Positions 56,988 to 64,000 of a DNA stretch of 64,000 nt are shown piece after piece. Each line of letters begins with the position of its first letter. Position 1 is the first letter of the stretch. Made by a program: the position numbers and the translations under genes. This stretch comes from Entophlyctis helioformis (taxonomy: Eukaryota > Chytridiomycota > Chytridiomycetes > Chytridiales > Chytriomycetaceae), in the NCBI GenBank assembly GCA_025526915.1, contig JAHLKH010000131.1:1-64000 (forward strand). The letters are read 5' to 3'. The notes beneath the pieces are model-generated. The model saw only the letters and a list, made by a program, of their open reading frames with translations, ran no database searches and had not been told where the DNA came from.

Positions 56988-58885
56988 ATGGCGGTCTCGA
57001 ACACAGAGTCGGAAGCTGCAGAACCATCGCATGTGCCAATACCAAAGACAGAGCCTGTCCTGCAGCTTATGAATGTTGCCATAGTCATGGCGTACTCGGT
57101 CGGCCTGCTCTTCAACGCCGTGTTTGTTCTCGCCATCGCCCGATCCAAGCACCTGCGCTCTTTCGGCGAGGTCTGGCTCAACCTGTCGCTGTCCGTGTGC
57201 GACTTGCTGCTCTCGATGGTGGTGCTGTCGACCTATGGCTCGTCGCTCGGGTCCGACGTCTCGATGCTTGCCAAGAGCAACGTGCTGTGCCAGGTGCAGG
57301 GGTTTGGCGTCCAGCACCTTGGTGTCGTGTCGGTGTGGACCATTCTGGTGAGTACAGAGGATGTGCTTGGATGGTTGCCATGGTGGCTTGACGGTTGTTA
57401 TGCGGCGCGAAACGCGTCCAAGCCTGGCTTGGATGCTCTGGCTTGGAATGCTTTGAGAGATGAGCTTTCGCATCGCCCATATGGCTGTGTCTGCCAAGGT
57501 CACATCGGCGGCCGTCACAGTCGACACGTCTGGTCGCACACAATCGCGACTCTGGAGCGTCTCCAAACTGCGGCGATTCGCGGTGTTGACCGACTCGATC
57601 CGAAGAGCTGGGCATGCTGTCTGTTTGGCTGTCTGCCTGTTTGGCTGTTTGTCTGAGTGGCTGGCTGGCTGACATTGAGCGTCCATGGTGTGCCCCTGGT
57701 GTGCCCTTGGCAGGGACTCGCAGTGTATCAGTTCCATGTGATTGTGCGCGAGCAGCCAGCACCGCGTCCATCGACCATCCAGCTCTTCATCCTTGCCATT
57801 TGGGTCGTCAACTCTGTCTTGGCAATGCTGCCCATCCTGTTCGGCAGCCGCACACACTATGTCCTGCAAGGCGAGTCTCTGCCCTCTCTCTCTGCCTTCT
57901 CGCGCTGCCCCAACCACATGCATGACTGCATGCAACGCAGCTGACCGTCTTCCTCGACTGCGTGCGTTCCCTCCACAGTCAGCAGGCTGTACTGCGGGTG
58001 AGTCCAGCAGACTGTCCATAACAACGGCATCCACATACCAACACCTGCTGGCTGCTGGGACAGGTTCGATGTCTTGACCCAAGAGCCTCTGTCGGTATCC
58101 TTTCGCACGCTCAACACGGCCGGCTCGTTCTTTGTGCCTGCCGTGATCGGCGTCCTGTACTACTTCACATATCGGCGAGTGGCAATGCTGTCCAGGCGTG
58201 TGCAAGGAAGGATGGACCCACCATCGCCCGCCAGAGGCAAAGGCCGAGGCGCACGACGGCAGTCGGCCCCCAAGATCGACGTCACACTGCAGATGCGGAT
58301 TGCTGTCGTGAGGCGTGCCGTGTCGGTCACACTCTGCTGCTTGGCGTGAGTGGCAGATGCGCAACCACTTCGTGTGCGATCTGGGCAAGTGGTCGATGGC
58401 TGCTGACGTCTACTGACGCTGCATGGCACTCTCTGGCACTCTCTGGCGCTCTCTGGCGCTGCTGCAGGTGTTGGAGTCTGTTTGGGGCGTGCCTGTCCTA
58501 TCAGCTTGTCACTGGCAGATCCGTCCCTCCAGTCGTCGAAGGCATTTCGCTCATTCTGACGGCCACCAACACCATTGGCAACCCCGTGCTGTTCTTTACA
58601 CAGGATCTGCGGTACCAGCGATCGCTCAAGCGGCTCATGGGCAAGTCGCAGTCCTCAGACGACGAGTATGATGGCAGCGACAAGGAGAACTCCCACAGCA
58701 CCGACCCGACCGGATCGACAGGCAAGAGTCCATCACACCATTCACTCAGTCTGCGAGGGGACCAAGACAGCGTCCAAGTCAATGCGCGATCGAGTGCCAC
58801 GCTTGGAATCACCGTTGCCGCTGCTGTGGACAGCATCGACTATTCGGACGACGATGACTTTGTGTACCATATGCATCACAAATGA
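56988..58885 (+). CDS. GPCR-like seven-transmembrane receptor, copy 2
   Basis: Five exons: 56988-57347, 57714-57870, 57979-57997 (19 nt), 58064-58345 and 58468-58885; 411 residues in exact phase. Helices: LMNVAIVMAYSVGLLFNAVF, WLNLSLSVCDLLLSMVVL, VVSVWTILGLAVYQFHVIV (spanning a junction), LFILAIWVVNSVLAMLPIL, AGSFFVPAVIGVLYYFTYRR, LCCLACWSLFGACLSYQL and ISLILTATNTIGNPVLFF. Helix-2 and loop patterns parallel copy 1, and YCGFDVLTQEP aligns with YCGVNLLSQTP of copy 1, showing common descent. The tail is Ser/Asp-rich (SDDEYDGSDKENS), like arrestin or kinase target tails. The intron after exon 2 begins GCGAGT. Ligand and G-protein partner unknown. Confidence 0.8.
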
Positions 58886-58930
58886 AGGAGAAGGAGATGC
58901 TGAATAGATACTTGATTACTGATATCTTGT

Positions 58931-61279
58931 TCATTGCGGTCGCTTCATCCACTGATCGATGCGCGACTGCCCCTTTGGAGCAACTCTCGCGTGCTTGCCG
59001 CCTGCCTTGGGCTTGGCTGCATTGATAAGTCTGTCCGCGTCTGCTGCATCGCCTTTGCGTTTCTTGGTCGGCAGTGCCCTCGCTTGATGTGCCAGCTGAT
59101 CGGCTGGTGGCTGCTGATGCCGTTTGGCTTGGCTTCTGCTGTCTCCAGCACGACTTGACTGCATTCTTGCTCCACTGGCCGTCTGCAAGTGGCGTCGTCG
59201 GCAGTCTTCCAGCACATCCGTCTGCACATCGTCAGGCAGCTCGCGAAACACGGCCACATCCATCGACTCGTCAAGCATGCCGCGCAGCTCATCGTCTGTG
59301 TATGCTGTGGCTGCAATCCTTGTGCCTGCCGTCTTGGCCGTCGTGTCGGTTGCCGCTGCCTTGAAGAAAGATGCAATGGATCTTGCCGACGGTGGCTCCC
59401 ACGGTTTCCCAAACTCGGCAAGCGTCAGACCAAGCAGCGTCACGTTGAACCCATCATCGGCTGCTGAGTGGGATGCGGATGCCAGCGACAACGGCGGCGC
59501 AAGCTGTGGATACGGACTGGCTCCAACCATGCTCTTGAATGCTGGCATCAGCGATACATCGACCCAGCGGCTGGCACGATCGCATATCCGCACCGACAGA
59601 TCGAATATGTCGACAGGAAGCGCAACAGTCTTGCTCTCTTGATACCGCGCTGTTGATGACGATGACGATGACGATCCAGCCGACCGTGCCCGACGCAGCG
59701 TGATGAGCAATGCTGATGGATACCGTCGCCACACTCGATGTCTGCTTGCACCGTCGCTCGTGCCAGATGGTGCTGATGCTGGCATAGCGACTGTCTCCTC
59801 TTCCTGTGCCCGTTCAAGCAGCAGCGACGCCAGCTCCACAAGGCGTTGTCGAGCATCTGCAAACTTGCAGCAGTGTGTGAACGTGTCCTGCACAGAGATC
59901 TGCGATGGGTTGGGTGTGTGGCGCACAGGACTGTCGTCGATGCCCTGAACAAGCGTCCACAAGAGCGTGCCCGTCTTGTCGCCAAACCACGCAGTCCACA
60001 GACGACGCGGGACAAGCGACCGCAAGTGCGCGATGGTGCGCGTGAAGTTGTATGGCGAGTTGGTGTTGTAAAGGCTGTCTGACGTGCCAGGTGCTGCTGC
60101 AGAGTGGCGACTGAACAGACGCGAATGGTCCATGGCAAGCAAGTCATCATCCACGCCGTCGTCACACCATCCGCCCTCTTGCTGCTGTTGCTGCTGCTGC
60201 TGTTCCTCTTCTTCCAGCTCGTATTCACCGTCCACAGAGTCCGTGTCGCCGTCGTGGCTTGTGCCGTGGCGTCCAGGTTCGCTCGTGCTGCCTTGGCCGT
60301 GAAACTCGAGCGCAGGCACCTTGAAGCTCAGCAGTCGCTTGACAGCATATCCAAAACCAGGCACCTTGCCAACATCCATGGCGCCAAACGCTGCCATCCC
60401 TTCTGGCGACGCCACGAACACAGTCTGCGCATCTGGCTTGTGTGTGCCAGCAACCATCTTGGCAAACAGCTTGCTGGTTGCTATGCCGCCTGAGCACGTG
60501 TACCCAAGCACAGCGTGTATCCAGTGCCGCACTTGAGCGCTGATGTGCGATGCAATGATCAGCCGCTGCTGTGTGGGTGGAATGGGACGCTTGCTGTGCG
60601 TCTGCGTGTCGCCAATGACTTGGGTGGCTGCATAGGCTGACGGCGTGTATGTGAATCCAGACAGTGCGGGTCCTGTGCTCATGGGCACAACTGCTGTTGT
60701 TGTTGTTGTTGTTGTCATGGATGGCCCAGATGCAGATCCAGACGACGATGCAACGGACTGGTGCAAATGGGCAGACGAGACGGCAAAGAGACCAGGCAGC
60801 TTGAACACACACGTGCCGTCTGGCCATGGCTGCGAGTCGGCCGAGTCGAGATGGTCGGCGATGAGCTGCGTGACGTCCATGAACAGCTCATCGAGTCCAA
60901 GCCGCTCGATCGGCACCAGCGGCTGCATGCCGCAAGCCTGCTTGCCCATGTGCGTGCTTGCTGCAGCTGGCTGGTCAGCGTCGCCATTCAGCAGGCTGTG
61001 CACCAGGCGGTAGATCTGGCCCGACGCTCGACGGTATCGCGAGGTGTCTGAGCCGTCAATGACGACCAGGTGCGGACATGCCTGGAGAGCGTCTGTGAGC
61101 AGCTGCAGCTTGTGGACGCCTTGCGCACGGGCCACGTAGTTGCAGGTGACGATGATGTGCTTCTGCTGGATGCCGACTGGCCGAGAGCGCAGCGACGGGT
61201 CTTGGACGAGCTCGACCTGTGCATAGACTGTGCTCAGCGAGCGAGTGTGAGCAGCAGTGTGCACAGACAGACAGACAGA

Positions 61280-61311
<32 letters not shown>

Positions 61312-61406
61312 CAAAAGTCCAGGTCCAGCTGGATGATGGCGCGAGTGTGCTCGGCTGGCTGGCCGGCAGGCGTTGCAGGGGAAGCGTCGGCAGCCGAATG
61401 CGCCAT
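58931..61406 (-). CDS. Y-family translesion DNA polymerase (Pol iota/eta-like)
   Basis: Exons 61406-61313 and 61227-58931; 796 residues. The junction rebuilds IIQLDLDFFYAQVELVQDP, the first metal-binding Asp motif. Then RPVGIQQKHIIVTCNYVARA, RYRRAS (finger), RLGLDELFMDVT (second acidic pair), CSGGIATSKLFAKMVAGTHK and a helix-hairpin-helix-type VGKVPGFGYAVKRLL. The little-finger domain follows (VALPVDIFDLSVRICDR). Long Ser/Thr and Gln/Glu-rich insertions interrupt the palm. The extreme C-terminus (QSRIDQWMKRPQ) resembles a PCNA-interacting box. The enzyme would bypass DNA lesions in the nucleus. LDLDFFYAQVE and overall order favour the iota branch; no UBZ finger is seen. The intron is full of acgc/caga repeats. 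Confidence 0.9.
61261..61312. repeat. (CAGA)n-(CGCA)n microsatellite
   Basis: Three to four cagacaga units followed by about eight cgca units, lying in the single intron of the Y-family polymerase gene. Confidence 0.9.
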
Positions 61407-61478
61407 GTGTGTCCGAAGTGTCCGACACGCTTGTCCGGCTCGCTGGCAAGCGCGATCTGCGAGTCGACGGTGCGTGGC

Positions 61479-63037
61479 ATGGCGGCGATGGCAAGCGAGA
61501 CGTCGGCTGCGAGCGAGCTGTATCTGGACAACAACGCAACGACGCCGGTTGCCGCAGAGGTGTGTGCGCCTGTGCCTGTGGTTGGATGCAGCCACTCGCA
61601 GCGACCGCCAGCCGCCACCAGCCGCTGACAGGCTGGGCTTGGCGGCTTGCTCTGCAGGTCATTGCGGCCGTGGCAGGCACGCTTGCGACGGCGTGGGCCA
61701 ACCCCAGCTCGGCACACGGGCCGGGGCTGGCGGCCAGAGCGGTGCTCGACGATGCCCGCCGATGGACGGCGCTGGCCCTGGGCAGCAGCAGCACGTCCGA
61801 CATTGTGTTCACGAGCGGCGGCACCGAGTCCAACAACCTGGTGCTGCACTCGGCCGTTGAGCACGCACAGGCGGCCATCAGGGCAGCAGAGGCAGCAGAG
61901 GCAGCAGAGGCAGCAGAGGCAGCCACCGCTGGCAAGCCTGTCGCTGCACCGTCGGCCACCAGCAGCGCGCGGCGGCCGCATGTCATCCTGACGTCCATCG
62001 AGCATCCAGCCACTCTGCGGCCAGCACAGGTGCTTGCTGAGCGTGGCGCAATCACGCTGACGGTGCTGCCTGCGTCGCTCGCCGACGGCTCCGTCACAGC
62101 TGCACAAGTGTCGCAGGCCCTGCAGCCATCGACCTGCCTGGTGTCGGTCATGCTCGTCAACAACGAGACCGGCTGCATTGCCGATCTGGCTGCCATCTGC
62201 CGCGTTGTGCGTGTCTGGGAGCAGGCGTCTGCAGCCACAGCCCCGTCTGGCTCTGCGACTGCTGCTGGACCTGCAAGCACAGGCGTCCTTCGCCGTGTGT
62301 TTGTGCACACAGATGCGGCACAGGCGCTCGGCAAGATCCCCGTCAATGTCGAGCAGCTCGGCGTCGACTATGCAACCATTGCCGGCCACAAGTTCTACGG
62401 CCCGCGCATCGGCGCAGTCTATGCTCGCGGCCTGGCTGCCAACCACACGCCGCTGTTCCCCATGCTGTTTGGCGGCGGCCAGGAGCGTGGCATCCGTCCC
62501 GGCACAGAGAACACGCCGATGATTGCCGGGTTTGGCAAGGCGTGCGAGCTGATTGTCCAGCATCTTAGCGAGTACCAGCGAGCCATGGGCAAAGTCATGA
62601 ACGCACTCGAAGCCGCACTCGAGGCGACGTGTCCAGCGCATCTGGCTGTGATATTCCATGGTAAGCAGGCCGTGCATGGCCGATCGCCCAACACAACCAA
62701 CTTTAGCGTCGTTGAGCGGTCGCTGCTTTGCAGTCGCGAGAGTGGAAGTGGGTCAAGCGCCAGTCGTCTGGCTGGACCGTCGCGGCTTGGATCGTGGAAG
62801 CTTGTGGAGCGACTGAGCGATGCGCAGATCTACGTCAGTCGCGGCGCAGCGTGCCATTCGGGCTCGCATGGCGGCGGCGACCCTGAGCCATCGCCCATTC
62901 TGCTGGCATATGGCGTCGGGCACGGCATTGCACAGAATGCGCTGCGAGTGAGCATTGGCCGCGAGACGACCGTGGCTGACGTGCAGCGGTTTGTTGCAGC
63001 GCTTTGGGATGCATGCAACCATGTGTTGTCGCAGTGA
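61479..63037 (+). CDS. Selenocysteine lyase-like / cysteine desulfurase-family PLP enzyme
   Basis: Exons 61479-61559 and 61658-63037; 486 residues. Class-V aminotransferase landmarks: LYLDNNATTPVAAE, WANPSSAHGPGL, IVFTSGGTESNN, TSIEHPAT, VMLVNNETGCIADL, HTDAAQALGKIPV, AGHKFYGPRIGAVYAR (PLP Lys) and GGGQERGIRPGTEN. The catalytic Cys loop is SRGAACHSGSHGG, followed by SPILLAYGV and NALRVSIGRET. The GAACHS loop and PSPILLAYGV tail are closer to SCLY selenocysteine lyases than to Nfs1, and no mitochondrial presequence is obvious. SCLY releases selenium from selenocysteine; some relatives act as general desulfurases. A (EAA)n stretch is encoded near 61886-61920. Divergent from the polymerase gene; starts are 72 bp apart. 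Confidence 0.85.
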
Positions 63038-63173
63038 CCAGCGGCATGAATGAATGGGGATCGCTGAGTCATCAAGGCTTCATTATAGGACAAGGGGACG
63101 GTTGTTGGCGCATGGCGTGTCTGTGCAAGTTGGTGTATGGGGTCGCTGTGCAGTGCAGTGCAGTGCAGGCGGC

Positions 63174-63437
63174 TCAGTGCGAGTGGTGCTGGATCTCGTG
63201 CAGACGAGCCACATCGGCTGCCGTGCCGTGGTTCTCGAGCTCGCGGATCTTGGCTGGATACAAGTCGTCGGGTCCGTTAGGCTTGGATGCTGTCGGTGCG
63301 TCGGCAGCAGCAGCAGCAGCAGACGTCTTGGCTGTGGCCGCAGCATCGGCAGCGGGCACCAGCTCGGGATGGTTGACAGCCAGGCGTAAGAGCTCTGGGT
63401 GCGTCGTGATGTTGTTGTTCTTGTTGGCTGCGTCCAT
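63174..63437 (-). CDS. Small hypothetical protein
   Basis: An 87-residue frame starting MDAANKNNNITTHPELLRLA. It is Ala/Pro/Asp-rich in the middle and ends in a more ordered-looking polar stretch (DDLYPAKIRELENHGTAADV, then ARLHEIQHHSH). No signal peptide or membrane helix. Codon use resembles neighbouring real genes and the frame sits alone between two others, which supports it as genuine. I do not recognise the family. Confidence 0.5.
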   Translation of the reverse strand: MDAANKNNNITTHPELLRLAVNHPELVPAADAAATAKTSAAAAAADAPTASKPNGPDDLYPAKIRELENHGTAADVARLHEIQHHSH

Positions 63438-63845
63438 GTTTGACTGTGGCGGTTGGTGGATGGTGGATGGTGGCGAGAGTGGTCCACAGCGACGCTTTTA
63501 TAGTGCCAGCCAGCCACCGTCAGCATCAGTCAGGTTGAGTCACTCACTCTCTGTCGGAGTGAGCGAGGTCGTGTGGTCGTGACGCGTTGCGTGTCATGTT
63601 GAAGTACACGGCATCACCTGATCTGTGGCTGTTGTCGTCTGTTGTCGTGTTGTCATGGGCAGCCATGTGCATCCACACGCACAGACTGCCCACGCATGGA
63701 TTGATCCGCAGTGTGGATCAGAACCCAAAGCGGAACACAAGCAAGCGGAACAAGCGCACAGCCGACTGTGCAAAATGCCCTCATTGCCGCAGAAATCCCT
63801 CAGCGTTCCTCCCCGCACAAACAACAACGACCTCCAAGCACCGAC
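63438..63845. other. Intergenic between divergent genes
   Basis: About 400 bp separating the small minus-strand gene from the secreted-protein gene. No coding or RNA signal seen. Confidence 0.4.
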
Positions 63846-64000
63846 ATGCACCCTGCAACCCTCCTTGCTCTCGTCGCTGCCGCCAGCTCTGTCTCGGCCC
63901 ACTACTCGCTCGTCCGTCCGCCCGCAAGAGGCAAGGACGACCTGATCTCGGACCAAGCGCCGTGCGGCGGATACAACGACGTCGGCCCAAGAACGACTGT
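63846..64000 (+). CDS. Secreted X325/BIM1-like copper-binding (LPMO-like) protein, N-terminus only
   Basis: Starts MHPATLLALVAAASSVSA, a good signal peptide, cut before a His that begins the mature protein HYSLVRPPARGKDD. Then PCGGYNDVGPRT follows before the window ends. An N-terminal His right after the signal peptidase site, a nearby PP-x-R and the PCGG motif are the hallmarks of the X325 family (BIM1 and LPMO-like proteins). These bind Cu(II) through the N-terminal His brace without oxidising polysaccharide; BIM1 in Cryptococcus aids copper uptake. Only ~50 residues are visible, so AA9/AA11-like enzymes cannot be fully excluded. Confidence 0.72.
   Translation, partial: MHPATLLALVAAASSVSAHYSLVRPPARGKDDLISDQAPCGGYNDVGPRTT

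Noticed and set aside
58931..62677. 1248-codon minus-strand open frame as one protein
   Set aside because: Its 5' half is antisense to the lyase-like gene; the polymerase start is rebuilt by splicing at 61313/61227.

Overview
The window looks like nuclear DNA of a zoosporic, early-diverging fungus, most likely a chytrid. It is GC-rich and gene-dense. Introns are short and frequent (about 40-300 nt, GT-AG plus a noticeable GC-AG minority), and proteins carry many Gln/His/Ser tracts. Marker families point the same way: an NDT80/PhoG regulator, a Cuz1/ZFAND1 protein, an Aurora kinase, a Rsp5/NEDD4-type ligase, Crinkler-type NTPase-nuclease genes and Fanzor/TnpB-like relics. The species assignment is inference; no rRNA or mitochondrial marker is present.

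Layout. 1-535 is the N-terminus of a basic nuclear protein on the minus strand. 536-3136 is repeat-rich and apparently non-coding. 3137-7371 holds a REEP/Yop1-type ER-shaping protein and a tandem CCCH zinc-finger (TTP-type) RNA-binding protein whose 5' part is frame-broken. 7461-16612 is housekeeping: an F-box/WD40 protein, glucose-6-phosphate isomerase, a small protein, a Nop2/Sun RNA methyltransferase, an MCH1-like MFS transporter and a ZFAND1/Cuz1 protein.

16.6-22.9 kb is a mobile-element island. It contains rearranged and tandem 3' fragments of a non-LTR retrotransposon, then an intact seven-exon Crinkler-type gene (coiled coil, P-loop NTPase, restriction-endonuclease fold, C-terminal basic tail), then a second, diverged LINE relic.

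23.3-29.7 kb carries an orphan seven-TM protein, Aurora kinase, a Kelch protein and a zeta-crystallin-type quinone oxidoreductase. 29.85-30.6 kb is a decayed Fanzor/TnpB-like C-terminus whose zinc-ribbon segment is tandemly duplicated. 30.8-40.1 kb carries an NDT80-family regulator, UDP-glucose 4-epimerase (with the isomerase upstream, two steps of hexose metabolism), an RBM25-like splicing factor and a short-chain dehydrogenase. 40.4-53.9 kb carries a C2H2 factor, a USP16/45-type deubiquitinase, a C2-WW-HECT ubiquitin ligase, a mitochondrial carrier-like protein and a Yippee protein. 54.7-58.9 kb has two tandem GPCR-like seven-TM genes. 58.9-64 kb has a Y-family DNA polymerase, a selenocysteine-lyase-like PLP enzyme, a small unknown protein and the start of a secreted X325/BIM1-like copper protein.

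Exon structures were read by eye from splice signals, reading-frame phase and family similarity. Where exon lengths are said to add up, they sum to a whole number of codons through all junctions. No database search was run.
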